A stretch of DNA of 64,000 nucleotides from Kocuria palustris (GTDB lineage Bacteria; Actinomycetota; Actinomycetes; Actinomycetales; Micrococcaceae): positions 26,147 through 90,146 of the forward strand of contig NZ_VDOR01000011.1 in NCBI RefSeq assembly GCF_007666205.1. The letters run 5' to 3'. Within the stretch, counting starts at the first letter, position 1, and every line of letters starts with the position of its first letter. The notes under the pieces are model-generated. The model searched no databases. It was not told where the DNA came from and worked only from the letters and a program-made list of their open reading frames with translations. The position numbers were made by a program, and so were the translations under genes. Positions 54,793-63,691 of this stretch are shown one piece after another.

Positions 54793-55128
54793 ATGTCCCA
54801 CGCGACCCCCAGCCCCGCCACCTCGACGTCGGAGGCGGCCTCCGCGGAGGCCGACCACGAGGGCCTCGGATCCGATGTCGTCGTCCTGGACCACACCGGC
54901 TACGTCGGCCACGGCAACACGGTGGCCGCCTGGGCCTGCATCGCCGTCATGACCGTGGGCGTCGTGCTGGCGCTGATCGGGCTGACGATGTCCCTGGGCA
55001 GCGTCCTGATGTGGATCGGCATCGTCGTGATCGTGATCGGGCTGATCGTCGGCGCCGTGCTCAAGGCCATGGGCATGGGCTACGAGGGCGAGGTCCGCAA
55101 GCACGCGAGCGGCAGCCGCACGCACTGA
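54793..55128 (+). CDS. HGxxPAAW-type small membrane protein
   Basis: 111-residue protein with two membrane helices (VAAWACIAVMTVGVVLALIGLTM, VLMWIGIVVIVIGLIVGAVL) preceded by HTGYVGHGNTVAAW, a variant of the HGxxPAAW signature with T-V in place of x-P. Members sit in actinobacterial trp operons between trpE and trpC. Function unknown. ATG 54793 with GGGAG about 10 bp upstream. Confidence 0.78.
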   Translation: MSHATPSPATSTSEAASAEADHEGLGSDVVVLDHTGYVGHGNTVAAWACIAVMTVGVVLALIGLTMSLGSVLMWIGIVVIVIGLIVGAVLKAMGMGYEGEVRKHASGSRTH

Positions 55129-55271
55129 GACCGCCCCGCACGACATGAGGGCGGGCGAGCGGCCCTGGACAACGGCTCGCGATCCGCGCGCTGACCCGCA
55201 TCCGGCCCCGCCGGCCCTGCGGGTCGTCGCATGAGCAGGAGCCTCGTGCTCCGGGAGAGGACACGTCCCGC

Positions 55272-57404
55272 ATGACCGAGCATCCCGAGGGAAGCGTGAG
55301 GGCCACCGGCACGGTCCTCGACTCCATCATCGAAGGGGTCCGCGAGGACCTCGAGGCCCGGCGCGCGGCCGTGCCCCTCGACGAGGTGCGCCGCGCCGCG
55401 GCCCAGGCCCCACCGGCCCGCGACGCCGTCGGGGCCCTGCGCGGCTCCCACCGGGACTCGCTCGAGATCATCGCCGAGGTCAAGCGATCCTCCCCGTCCA
55501 AGGGTGCCCTGGCCGGCATCGAGGACCCCGCGGCCCTGGCCGCCGCGTACGAGCGCGGGGGAGCCGCCGTCATCTCGGTGCTCACCGAGCAGCGCCGCTT
55601 CGGCGGATCGCTCGCGGACCTCGATGCCGTCCGCGCGGCCGTCGACGTCCCGGTCCTGCGCAAGGACTTCACGGTCGACGAGTACCAGATCCACGAGGCG
55701 CGCGCCCACGGCGCGGACCTGGTCCTGCTGATCGTCGCCGCCCTGGACGACGAGGCGCTGACCCGTCTGCTGCGCGTCACCGAGGACCTGGGCATGAGCG
55801 CGCTCGTGGAGACGCACACCGAGGAGGAGATCCGCCGGGCCGTGGCGGCCGGGGCCACGATCCTGGGCGTGAACACCCGCGACCTGAAGACCTTGGACGT
55901 CGACACCGAGCGGTTCGGCGACCTGGTCCAGCACCTGCCGGCTGATGCGGTGCTGGTCGCCGAGTCCGGCGTCGCCGGGGTCGAGCAGATCGAGGCCTAC
56001 GCTCGCCAGGGGGCGCACGCCGTGCTGACCGGGGAGGCGCTCGTGAAGGCGGGCGATCCCGTCGGCGCGGTCGCGCAGTTCCGCACGACCGGCGAGAGCG
56101 TCCGAGCGGCCCGTCGCGCCGAGCAGGAGGCCGCGGACGGGCAGCGCCGCTGGTCGAACGCCGAGGGGCCGTACTTCGGCGACTTCGGCGGCCGCTGGAT
56201 GCCGGAGTCCCTCATCGCCGCGCTCGACCAGGTGACCGACACCTTCGAGAAGGCCAAGGCGGACCCGGAGTTCCTGGAGGAGTTCCACCGCCTGTCCCGG
56301 GACTACGCCAACCGCCCGTCGCTGCTCACGGAGGCGCAGCGCTTCGGCGCCGAGGCTGGCTGCCGCGTGTTCCTCAAGCGCGAGGACCTGAACCACACCG
56401 GCTCCCACAAGATCAACAACGTGCTCGGGCAGGCCCTGCTGGCCCAGCGCATGGGCAAGACGCGCCTGATCGCCGAGACCGGCGCCGGTCAGCACGGCGT
56501 GGCCACCGCGACCGCAGCGGCCCTGCTCGGCATGGAGTGCGTCGTCTACATGGGTGCCGAGGACACCCGGCGCCAGGCGCTGAACGTCGCGCGCATGAAC
56601 CTGCTGGGCGCGCGGGTCGTCGCCGTCGAGAACGGCTCGCGGACCCTGAAGGACGCGATCAACGAGGCGCTGCGCGACTGGGTCGCCTCCGTCGACACGA
56701 CCCATTACCTGCTGGGCACGGCGGCCGGCCCGCACCCGTTCCCGGCGATGGTCCGCTGGTTCCACCAGCAGATCGGCGACGAGGCGCGCGCCCAGATCCT
56801 GGACCAGGCCGGGCGGCTGCCCGACGCCGTGGCGGCCTGCGTGGGCGGCGGGTCCAATGCGATCGGCATCTTCCACGCGTTCCTGGACGACGCCGACGTC
56901 GAGCTGCGCGGCTACGAGGCCGGCGGCGACGGCGTCGACACGGACCGCCACGCGGCCACCATCACCCTGGGGCGCCCGGGCGTGCTGCACGGCGCCAGGA
57001 CGTTCCTCATGCAGGACACGGACGGGCAGACCATCGAGTCGCACTCGATCTCCGCGGGGCTGGACTACCCGGCCGTGGGACCGGAGCACGCGCATCTCGC
57101 GGCCTCGGGCCGCGCCGTCTACGAGCCGATCAGCGATGCGCAGGCCATGCACGCCTTCCAGCTGCTGTGCCGGACCGAGGGGATCATCCCGGCCATCGAG
57201 TCCTCGCACGCCCTGGCGGGCGCGCTCGAGCTCGGCCGTGCCTGGACCGAGCAGCTGGGCGCGGAGGAGGCCGCGCGGCGGATCGTCGTCGTGTCCCTGT
57301 CCGGTCGCGGCGACAAGGACGTGGCGACCGCGGCCGAGTGGTTCGACATGCTGCCGTCCGATTCCAAGGAAGAGAAGATCGCCGAGAAGGGGGAGCAGCT
57401 GTGA
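55272..57404 (+). CDS. trpCB: Fused indole-3-glycerol phosphate synthase/tryptophan synthase beta chain
   Basis: One uninterrupted 710-codon frame joins two enzymes. Residues 1-~275 are TrpC (IGP synthase: [53 protein letters not shown]). Residues ~295-710 are TrpB ([24 protein letters not shown] with PLP Lys at about 380; [26 protein letters not shown]-like [11 protein letters not shown]). The ~20-residue linker ([20 protein letters not shown]) contains no ATG, GTG or TTG in frame, so TrpB cannot be made separately from there. GTGA overlap with trpA. Confidence 0.93.
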   Translation: MTEHPEGSVRATGTVLDSIIEGVREDLEARRAAVPLDEVRRAAAQAPPARDAVGALRGSHRDSLEIIAEVKRSSPSKGALAGIEDPAALAAAYERGGAAVISVLTEQRRFGGSLADLDAVRAAVDVPVLRKDFTVDEYQIHEARAHGADLVLLIVAALDDEALTRLLRVTEDLGMSALVETHTEEEIRRAVAAGATILGVNTRDLKTLDVDTERFGDLVQHLPADAVLVAESGVAGVEQIEAYARQGAHAVLTGEALVKAGDPVGAVAQFRTTGESVRAARRAEQEAADGQRRWSNAEGPYFGDFGGRWMPESLIAALDQVTDTFEKAKADPEFLEEFHRLSRDYANRPSLLTEAQRFGAEAGCRVFLKREDLNHTGSHKINNVLGQALLAQRMGKTRLIAETGAGQHGVATATAAALLGMECVVYMGAEDTRRQALNVARMNLLGARVVAVENGSRTLKDAINEALRDWVASVDTTHYLLGTAAGPHPFPAMVRWFHQQIGDEARAQILDQAGRLPDAVAACVGGGSNAIGIFHAFLDDADVELRGYEAGGDGVDTDRHAATITLGRPGVLHGARTFLMQDTDGQTIESHSISAGLDYPAVGPEHAHLAASGRAVYEPISDAQAMHAFQLLCRTEGIIPAIESSHALAGALELGRAWTEQLGAEEAARRIVVVSLSGRGDKDVATAAEWFDMLPSDSKEEKIAEKGEQL

Positions 57405-58315
57405 GCGGATCCGAGAGCACCGACGCATCCGTGACCGAGCAGACGGGCGCACCGCAGGCCGCCGTCGAGGCCGAGCGGCTCTCCGGGCCCGGCTCCCTGA
57501 TCGACCGGCTCATCCCGGCCGACCTGGCGCCGAATCCCGAGTCCCGGCTGACCCGGCGCATCGCGCAGTGCCGGGAGGAGGGCCGCACCGCTCTCATCGG
57601 CTACCTCCCGGCCGGCTATCCGACGACGGACGGCTCCATCGAGGCGGCCGTGGCCCTCGGCAGCGGCGGGGCCGACGTGATCGAGATCGGCATGCCGTAC
57701 TCGGATCCCGTCATGGACGGGGAGGTCATCCAGGCCGCCGCGGCCGAGGCGCTGGCCAACGGCGTCACGATCGCGGATCTGCTGCGGGTCGTGCGAGCCG
57801 TGGCCGAGCGCACCGACGCCGTGCCGGTCGTGATGACCTACTGGAACCCCGTCATGCAGTACGGGGTGGAGCGCTTCGCCGCCGATCTCGCGGCCGCCGG
57901 CGGGGCCGGGATCATCACCCCCGATCTCATCCCCGACGAGGCGCAGGAGTGGTTCGACGCCTCGACGGCCCACGGGCTGGACCGCATCTTCCTGGTGGCC
58001 CCTTCCAGCACCCGGGAGCGCATGGAGCTGACTGTGCGGGCCTCGTCCGGCTTCGTCTACGCGGTCTCCGTCATGGGCGTGACCGGGGCCCGCGATGCCG
58101 TCTCCGACGCCGCCCGCGATGTCGTCCAGCGCGCCCGTGCGGCCGGGGCCGAGAACGTGTGCGTCGGACTGGGCGTCTCGCGTCGCGAGCACGTCGAGGA
58201 GATCGGCGCCTACGCCGACGGCGCGATCGTCGGCACGGCCCTGGTGCGCGCCCTGCGCGACGGCGGTCCGGAGGCCGTCGGCCGCCTGGCCGCCGAGCTC
58301 GCCGGACGCGGCTGA
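57401..58315 (+). CDS. trpA: Tryptophan synthase alpha chain
   Basis: Cleaves indole-3-glycerol phosphate to indole, which channels to Trp[17 protein letters not shown], catalytic Glu in [16 protein letters not shown] with its Asp, and GVGLGVS-like [13 protein letters not shown] ~45-residue disordered N-terminal extension precedes the fold; 304 residues. GTG overlaps the trpCB stop by 4 bp, so the subunits are made at matched levels. Confidence 0.97.
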   Translation: MSGSESTDASVTEQTGAPQAAVEAERLSGPGSLIDRLIPADLAPNPESRLTRRIAQCREEGRTALIGYLPAGYPTTDGSIEAAVALGSGGADVIEIGMPYSDPVMDGEVIQAAAAEALANGVTIADLLRVVRAVAERTDAVPVVMTYWNPVMQYGVERFAADLAAAGGAGIITPDLIPDEAQEWFDASTAHGLDRIFLVAPSSTRERMELTVRASSGFVYAVSVMGVTGARDAVSDAARDVVQRARAAGAENVCVGLGVSRREHVEEIGAYADGAIVGTALVRALRDGGPEAVGRLAAELAGRG

Positions 58316-58332
58316 GCAGGAAGGCCCCCCCC

Positions 58333-59406
58333 ATGCTCCCCACGCCGACCCTCTCGATCCCGTCGCCGGGCTGGAGCGGATTCTCGCTCGGGCCGCTGTC
58401 CATCCACGCCTATGCGCTGTGCATCCTGCTCGGGATGGCCGCGGCGATCCTGCTCACGACGAAGCGGATGAACGACCGGGGCGAGGACGGCGACGTCGTC
58501 ATGGATGCCGCCCTGCTGGCGATCCCCCTGGGGATCGTCGGCGCCCGGCTCTACCACGTCGTGATCACCGACCCGGCCTACTACTTCGGCTCGATGCAGG
58601 GCCTGCTCGAGATCCCGCAGCTGTGGAAGGGCGGCCTCGGCATCATGGGCGGCATCGCCTTCGGAGCACTGGCCGTGTGGATCGTGTGCCGGATGCGCGG
58701 CACCTCCTACGCGCTGTTCGCCGACTGCGTGGCACCGGCGCTGCTGGTCGCCCAGGCCCTGGGCCGGTGGGGCAACTGGTTCAACCAGGAGCTCTTCGGC
58801 CGCCCGACGACGCTGCCGTGGGGGCTCGAGATCGATGCGGCCTCCCCGAACTTCCCCGACGGGCTCCCGCCCGGGACCCTCTTCCACCCCACGTTCCTGT
58901 ACGAGTCGATCTGGAACCTGCTCGGAGCCGCGCTGCTCATCGGGCTCGGACGCGGCCGGCGCACCGCGCATCGCGTGGACGGGGGCCGCAGCATGGCGCT
59001 GTACCTCGTCTGGTACGGCCTCGGCCGGATGCTCATCGAGCTCTTCCTGCGCATCGACCCCTCGGCCATGGTCCTGGGCCTGCGCATCCACGTGTTCACC
59101 GCCGCCGGTCTGATCGCGATCGGCCTCCTGCTCTTCGCCTGGCTCTCCCGGCGCAAGGCCCGCGTGCTGACGAGCACGTCCGCCGTCGCCCCGTCGCGCT
59201 CGGCCCCGTCCGTCTCCGGCTCCTCCGTCCCCGCGCGCTCCGACGACGCCGCGAGCGCCGAGGCCGGGGTCGCTCCCTCGGAGCAGTCCGCGGATCCCGG
59301 TGCGTCGGCGGATCGGGGATCGGTGCGGCTGCAGGCCTTCGTCGAGACCCGGCCTGCGGACCCATCGCATGCCGATGCTTCGCACGCCGCCGCGTCCGCT
59401 CGCTGA
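58333..59406 (+). CDS. lgt: Prolipoprotein diacylglyceryl transferase
   Basis: Adds diacylglycerol to the lipobox cysteine of prolipoproteins (such as CtaC here). About seven membrane helices; signature GRWGNWFNQELFGRPT. 357 residues; the last ~75 (after SRRKARVLTS) are Ser/Ala-rich and cytoplasmic, longer than usual. ATG 58333 follows AGGAAGG, 17 bp after trpA. Confidence 0.97.
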   Translation: MLPTPTLSIPSPGWSGFSLGPLSIHAYALCILLGMAAAILLTTKRMNDRGEDGDVVMDAALLAIPLGIVGARLYHVVITDPAYYFGSMQGLLEIPQLWKGGLGIMGGIAFGALAVWIVCRMRGTSYALFADCVAPALLVAQALGRWGNWFNQELFGRPTTLPWGLEIDAASPNFPDGLPPGTLFHPTFLYESIWNLLGAALLIGLGRGRRTAHRVDGGRSMALYLVWYGLGRMLIELFLRIDPSAMVLGLRIHVFTAAGLIAIGLLLFAWLSRRKARVLTSTSAVAPSRSAPSVSGSSVPARSDDAASAEAGVAPSEQSADPGASADRGSVRLQAFVETRPADPSHADASHAAASAR

Positions 59407-59757
59407 ACCCGCGGCCGACACGCGCGGGCGTCCCGGAGGCGATGAGATGAGCGGCACATGACGACGGCCCCGCTCTGCCGCCGGCGCGGCGGATCGGGGC
59501 TCGACGTCGCGCTTCTGCCGTGATGTCGGCCACGGCCGGCTCGCCGACGACCGGCGTCGTTCGCTGTCGGCGCGAGATCACCTGCCCATGGGCCCATGCC
59601 CGGGGCAGGTGACGACGAGTAGGGTGGAGCCCGAGACGGGCAGTCCATGCCCGCTGAAAGACCCCGGCAGTGCTGCCGCGCAGGAATCCCTCCCTCGCTG
59701 CCTCGGGGAGCCTGCGCGACCATCTGCCCGTTCCGACCACGAGCAGGAGGAAATGCC
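59407..59757. other. Intergenic region between lgt and pyk
   Basis: 350 bp without a gene. It holds a 10-bp inverted repeat (TCACCTGCCC/GGGCAGGTGA, 59578-59587 and 59603-59612) followed 8 bp later by a -10 box TAGGGT (59620-59625), the probable pyk promoter. The repeat could end lgt or be an operator overlapping the -35 zone. Confidence 0.5.
59578..59625 (+). promoter_or_regulatory. Inverted repeat plus -10 box upstream of pyk
   Basis: 10-bp palindromic arms 15 bp apart end 7 bp before TAGGGT. The pyk transcript would start ~125 bp before its ATG. The arm placement over the -35 region suits a regulator site as well as a terminator. Confidence 0.45.
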
Positions 59758-61236
59758 ATGCGCAGAGCGAAGATCGTGGCGACCATCGGTCCGGCCATCA
59801 GCTCCTACGAGAAGATCACCGAGGCCATCCAGGCCGGGCTGAACGTGGCCCGCCTGAACATGAGCCACGACACCCACGAGACGCACCTGTCGCAGTACCA
59901 GAACCTGCGCCGCGCCTCGGCGGACCTCGGGCAGAACGTCGCCATCATGGCGGACCTGCAGGGTCCCAAGATCCGCCTCGGCCGCTTCGCCGACGGCCCG
60001 CACGAGCTCGCCGTCGGCGACGTCTTCACCATCACCGTCGACGACATCGAGGGCGACCGCCTCCGTTGCTCGACGACGTTCAAGGGCCTGCCCCAGGACG
60101 TGAAGCCCGGCGACCCGCTGCTGATCGACGACGGAAAGGTCCGGCTGCGCGCCACCGAGGTCACCGCCACCGACGTGACGACCGTCGTCGAGGTCCCCGG
60201 CAAGGTCTCGAACAACAAGGGCATCAACCTGCCCGGCGTCGCGGTCAACGTCCCGGCCCTGTCGGCCAAGGACGAGGAGGATCTGCGCTGGGCCCTGGAC
60301 ACCGGCTGCGACCTGATCGCGCTGTCCTTCGTGCGCACGGGCGACGACATCCGGCGCGTGCACGAGATCATGGACGAGCAGGGCCGCCGCGTCCCCGTGA
60401 TCGCGAAGATCGAGAAGCCGCAGGCCGTGGAGAACCTGCACGAGATCATCGACAGCTTCGACGGCATCATGGTCGCCCGCGGCGATCTCGGCGTCGAGCT
60501 GCCGCTCGAGGAGGTCCCGGTCGTGCAGAAGCGCGCGATCGAGCTGGCCCGCCGCTGGGCCAAGCCGGTCATCGTCGCGACCCAGGTCCTCGAGACCATG
60601 ATGGAGAACCCGCGCCCCACGCGCGCCGAAGCCTCCGACTGCGCCAACGCGGTGCTCGACGGCGCCGACGCGGTCATGCTCTCGGGCGAGACCTCCATCG
60701 GCGCGTACCCGATCGAGGCCCTGCAGACCATGTCGCGGATCATCGTGGCCACCGAGCGCCAGGGCTGGGAGCGCATCGGCCAGATGGTGACCGAGCCCCG
60801 CACCCGCGGCGGGGCCATCACCCGCGCGGCGGTCACCATGGCGCGTCAGCTCGACGTCCAGTACCTCACCACGTTCACGCAGTCCGGCGACACCGCGCGC
60901 CGCCTGTGCCGCCTGCGGCCGCAGCAGCCGATCCTGGCGTTCACGCCGGATCCCAGCGTCGTCGCGTTCTGCTCGCTGCTGTGGGGCGTCGAGCCGATCC
61001 TCACCGAGCAGGTCAACCACACCGACGAGATGACCCGCCAGGTCGATCTCTATCTGCAGTCCGAGGGCCTGGCCGATCCCGACGACCTCGTGGTCATCTG
61101 CGCCGGCTCGCCCCCCGGCGTCGCCGGCTCGACCAATCTGGTCAAGGTGCACCGCGTGGGCGATGCCAACGACTCCGGCGCCACGGCCGAGGAGGCCCGG
61201 GAGCGCCACGAGAAGGTCGGTCCCTGGCGACCCTGA
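59758..61236 (+). CDS. pyk: Pyruvate kinase
   Basis: Last glycolytic step: PEP + ADP to pyruvate + ATP. KIVATIGPA at the N-terminus, ADLQGPKIRLG, the B domain, IAKIEKPQAVENL (catalytic Lys), VARGDLGVELPLEEV, and a C-terminal regulatory domain (PQQPILAFTPDPSV). 492 residues. ATG 59758 after AGGAGGAA. Confidence 0.98.
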   Translation: MRRAKIVATIGPAISSYEKITEAIQAGLNVARLNMSHDTHETHLSQYQNLRRASADLGQNVAIMADLQGPKIRLGRFADGPHELAVGDVFTITVDDIEGDRLRCSTTFKGLPQDVKPGDPLLIDDGKVRLRATEVTATDVTTVVEVPGKVSNNKGINLPGVAVNVPALSAKDEEDLRWALDTGCDLIALSFVRTGDDIRRVHEIMDEQGRRVPVIAKIEKPQAVENLHEIIDSFDGIMVARGDLGVELPLEEVPVVQKRAIELARRWAKPVIVATQVLETMMENPRPTRAEASDCANAVLDGADAVMLSGETSIGAYPIEALQTMSRIIVATERQGWERIGQMVTEPRTRGGAITRAAVTMARQLDVQYLTTFTQSGDTARRLCRLRPQQPILAFTPDPSVVAFCSLLWGVEPILTEQVNHTDEMTRQVDLYLQSEGLADPDDLVVICAGSPPGVAGSTNLVKVHRVGDANDSGATAEEARERHEKVGPWRP

Positions 61237-61273
61237 TGCCCCGCGGCTGACCTGCGGCGGACGACGGACAGCA

Positions 61274-61307
61274 CAGCACCCCCGGAGCCGATGGCCCGGG
61301 GGTGCTG
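61274..61307 (+). terminator. Terminator after pyk
   Basis: 12-bp stem (CAGCACCCCCGG and its complement) with a 10-nt loop, 38 bp after the pyk stop. Confidence 0.75.
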
Positions 61308-61325
61308 CGCTGGGCGATCTCGCGG

Positions 61326-61361
61326 TGCCCAAGGTGGGACTCGAACCCTCGCGACACCGCA
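61326..61361 (-). tRNA. 3' fragment of a leucine-type tRNA (attachment-site copy)
   Basis: On the reverse strand this reads a small variable-arm hairpin (TGCG-GTGT-CGCG), a T-arm with GGTTCGAGTCC and a 3' acceptor strand ending TTGGGCA, followed by CC. The acceptor strand predicts a 5' GCCCAAG, which fits tRNA-Leu, but no such 5' half, D-arm or anticodon loop is present upstream on that strand. The T-stem has one A-A mismatch. It looks like the duplicated tRNA 3' end left at one end of an integrated element; the intact tRNA would lie beyond the right edge. Confidence 0.6.
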
Positions 61362-61438
61362 GGCCAGGGGAGGCGATCCCCGGAATCATGCGGATCTAAG
61401 TCACTGCCAAGGCCGCTGAATCACCCGGAATCGGGGGC

Positions 61439-61460
61439 ATGTGTGGGCAGGATGTGGGCA
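61439..61460. repeat. Short direct repeats next to the attachment site
   Basis: ATGTGTGGGCA (61439-61449) and ATGTGGGCA (61452-61460), about 80 bp inside the element from the tRNA fragment. Such spaced repeats resemble arm-type integrase sites of tyrosine-recombinase phages; no integrase gene is in the window. Confidence 0.45.
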
Positions 61461-61521
61461 CAGGCGCCTGCTCATCGTGCCGATGGCGGCTCCGCTTCGT
61501 GGGAGCCGGGCTGCTTGGCGA

Positions 61522-61536
61522 TATGGTCTCCACATG
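61522..61536 (+). promoter_or_regulatory. Leaderless-type promoter of the zinc-ribbon gene
   Basis: TATGGT at 61522-61527, 6 nt, then ATG 61534; no Shine-Dalgarno at normal spacing. Confidence 0.45.
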
Positions 61537-61872
61537 GAGAACCCCATCTGCAGCAACTGCCAGACCGACGCCTACCTTCACATCCTCGAGTACCAGTCCG
61601 CCCACACGGTTCGAGATGACCGTACGAGCCTTCAAGGCGCCCGGAGCGAGCGGCGCAAGGAGCCGGCCTTTTGCCGGTATCTCTGCGCTAGGTGCGGCAC
61701 TGACGCCGGACATTCGGTGCCTGATGCTTGGGATGAGGTTCCCAGCGTAGGTTCCGACGCGCTGGCGCGACTTAGCGCTGAACAGGGCTTCTTCTTCGAC
61801 AGGTACGGGCAGAAGACCGAGCAGACCACAGATTCACAGGGGCGCACGCTCGTCCGGAAGCAGATGCGCTAG
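61534..61872 (+). CDS. Zinc-ribbon hypothetical protein of the integrated element
   Basis: 112 residues, no family recognised. Two CxxC knuckles (CSNC at residues 6-9, CARC at 51-54) could hold one zinc. The middle and C-terminus are charged. ATG 61534 is chosen for its -10 box; a longer upstream frame has no RBS and runs through the attachment region. It is less GC-rich than the chromosomal genes, consistent with transfer. Convergent with the terS cassette, so perhaps an independently expressed accessory (moron-like) gene; that is inference. Confidence 0.55.
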   Translation: MENPICSNCQTDAYLHILEYQSAHTVRDDRTSLQGARSERRKEPAFCRYLCARCGTDAGHSVPDAWDEVPSVGSDALARLSAEQGFFFDRYGQKTEQTTDSQGRTLVRKQMR

Positions 61873-61973
61873 GCCCATAGCTCCAGCGAGCCTCCCCATT
61901 CCAATCTGCGGAGGTGGCGATTGCCCGGGTGGACATCCCAGCATCGGACAGCTCCGACACCAGCTCCCGGCGC

Positions 61974-62567
61974 TTACTCCCCGGGCAGGGGAAACCTGTC
62001 GTGCCCGTCCTTGTCCCTCGCCGTGTTCCCTGCAGGCGTCGACCACGACAGATCCCACCAGACATGAAACTCCACTGGGAACGAGTAGAACTCCGGAGCA
62101 ACAGCGCTCGATCGCGCCCGTATCCGCTCGAGAACGTCGGGTGACGATTGTGCATCCCGACGCCGCTGTTCAGCTCGCTGCTTCCTGAGTTGCTCACCTT
62201 GCAACTTGATCAGCGCCTCGTGGGCCTCCGGCGCGTCGATCACCAACGACATGCCAGCCTTCAAATCCTTGCCTTCGATGCTGTGGGCACCCTCACGATC
62301 GTTGCCCGCCGTGGTGATAGTCCCGGTGATCCCCAACGCGTCGCCCGTGCCACTGTTCGTCAGCGTGAGCTGGCCATCGTCGAAGTCCACTGCCACCCCG
62401 AGGGCAACGTGGTTCTTCTCCTGTGCTCGAGCGTCGGCTTTCTCCGTGTACTCGAGCGACCGATCAGCCTTCCCGTTCGCCTTGACGGCGAGAACGATGC
62501 CCACGATCGCGATGATGATGGCGATGACCGGGAGAACGATGCTTACGACGACCTCGAGCGCTGTCAT
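61974..62567 (-). CDS. Membrane-anchored hypothetical protein of the integrated element
   Basis: 197 residues. One N-terminal membrane helix (VVSIVLPVIAIIIAIVGIVLAV, about 6-28), a short helical linker, then a soluble domain with beta-strand character (LGVAVDFDDGQLTLTNSGTGDALGI) and a basic C-terminal half (LRKQRAEQRRRDAQ). No known family recognised. Its ATG overlaps the stop of the prim-pol gene by 4 bp, so it is the last gene of the cassette. Confidence 0.6.
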   Translation of the reverse strand: MTALEVVVSIVLPVIAIIIAIVGIVLAVKANGKADRSLEYTEKADARAQEKNHVALGVAVDFDDGQLTLTNSGTGDALGITGTITTAGNDREGAHSIEGKDLKAGMSLVIDAPEAHEALIKLQGEQLRKQRAEQRRRDAQSSPDVLERIRARSSAVAPEFYSFPVEFHVWWDLSWSTPAGNTARDKDGHDRFPLPGE

Positions 62568-63151
62568 GCCGTCACGTTAGAGCCTGCTGCGGCGCAGCCC
62601 GTGAAACGCCGCCCCGTCACGGCGATATAGCGCCCCGAGTCCGGCGGGTACGTCTCCACCCTGCGGCCACCGGCCCTTTCCTTCGTGCCACGGCCCGGTT
62701 CCATCGGCAGGAAGATGTGCAGCCCGCGGCCCGACTGGGACACCTCGATCAGCAGCGCGTCATCCCGGTGAGCGTCCACCAGCTCCCGCGCCCACGGGGC
62801 CAGCGCCCCGGACAAGCCGATGCAGTAGTCGAGATCCAGGCAGCCCACGCCCTCACCGAGCACCCACCCCAGCCCAACACCGTGCCGTGAGCCCACAGCA
62901 GCCTCATACGTCGTCCACGTCGCCGGATTCGTGGACGAGGCATACCGGCCGTTGTCGGCCCGCACAGGGGCCTTCTGGGCGTCATGACGCACCCACCGGG
63001 CCGAGCCCGTCATCACCGCGGGGAACACCGGCTGCGCGGCCTTCTTCCGGGCCCTGTGCGCGGCCACACGACACGCCCCCGAGCAGTACCGGGCACCAGC
63101 CCGGTAGAGCTTCATCGACGCCCCGCAGTGGGCACAGGACTGCTCAGTCAT
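62564..63151 (-). CDS. Stand-alone primase-polymerase (AEP) domain protein with zinc finger
   Basis: 195 residues. The N-terminus has a zinc site C6-x2-C9 and C23-x3-C27. The remainder matches archaeo-eukaryotic primase/prim-pol folds of the NrS-1 polymerase kind: metal motif GCLDLDYC (Asp106, Asp108), SQSGRGLHIF with His145, and VETYPPDSGRYIAVTG (166-180). No helicase or C-terminal polymerase extension follows, so it is a minimal domain. Role would be priming or replication initiation for a mobile element. Overlaps its neighbours by 8 and 4 bp. Confidence 0.7.
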   Translation of the reverse strand: MTEQSCAHCGASMKLYRAGARYCSGACRVAAHRARKKAAQPVFPAVMTGSARWVRHDAQKAPVRADNGRYASSTNPATWTTYEAAVGSRHGVGLGWVLGEGVGCLDLDYCIGLSGALAPWARELVDAHRDDALLIEVSQSGRGLHIFLPMEPGRGTKERAGGRRVETYPPDSGRYIAVTGRRFTGCAAAGSNVTA

Positions 63152-63335
63152 CGACGAACAGCCGATCCCACGACACCACGGTCCCCTCGATCACGTCAGC
63201 GAGAGCCTGTGCCTCCGCGATCAGCCCTGAGACGCCCTCAGCGCCCGTCTCCCGCGACGCCGCCACGAACGACTCCGCCCGTGCCCGCAGAGCCGCCGGC
63301 ACCTCCTGAGACTCAACAGCACGCCGCCGCCTCAC
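63144..63335 (-). CDS. Small hypothetical protein between terminase and prim-pol
   Basis: 63 residues, predicted alpha-helical, basic at the start (RRRR) and acidic at the end (DRLFVDD). No family recognised. GTG 63335 overlaps the terS stop by 4 bp and its stop overlaps the prim-pol ATG by 8 bp, which supports it as a real gene of the cassette. Confidence 0.5.
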   Translation of the reverse strand: MRRRRAVESQEVPAALRARAESFVAASRETGAEGVSGLIAEAQALADVIEGTVVSWDRLFVDD

Positions 63336-63691
63336 GACGCCGCCACCCTCAGCCCATACGCGCCCCGAGCACCACCACGACGCTGCGGAACGTTGTCCTC
63401 AGCATCCGGGATGCGCAGCGACGCGATCAGCTTCACGTAGAGGGCACCCTGCTGGCGGGCCTCCACCAGCGCAGGGTGCACCGTCTGATCCCCGCGGGCA
63501 TTCAGCACTGTGACCGAGTTCGCCTCCGCCTCCGCGAACAGCACATCGAGCCGGTCAGCGACCCGGCACGCCTCCCGCAGCGTCAGCAGCTCGTGCTCCT
63601 CGAGCTCGTGCTCGTCCACGATCGACCGCCACAGCTTCTTCCCCGATGTCGCCAGCCCTTCCGGTGCCCGCGGTGCCTTTTGTCCGTCCAT
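63332..63691 (-). CDS. Phage terminase small subunit, P27 family
   Basis: 119 residues. The block APEGLATSGKKLWRSIVDEHELEEHELLTLREACRVADRL is the P27-type small-terminase signature, followed by a second helical half (HPALVEARQQGALYVKLIASL). Small terminases recognise the packaging site on phage DNA and recruit the large subunit. ATG 63691 is chosen because GGAGG lies 6 nt upstream; ATG 63697 abuts the RBS and is rejected. No large terminase follows on either side within the window. Confidence 0.82.
   Translation of the reverse strand: MDGQKAPRAPEGLATSGKKLWRSIVDEHELEEHELLTLREACRVADRLDVLFAEAEANSVTVLNARGDQTVHPALVEARQQGALYVKLIASLRIPDAEDNVPQRRGGARGAYGLRVAAS

Noticed and set aside
61240..61430. 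Complete tRNA gene after pyk
   Set aside because: Only the variable arm, T-arm and 3' acceptor strand are present; no 5' acceptor strand, D-arm or anticodon loop is found upstream on the reverse strand.
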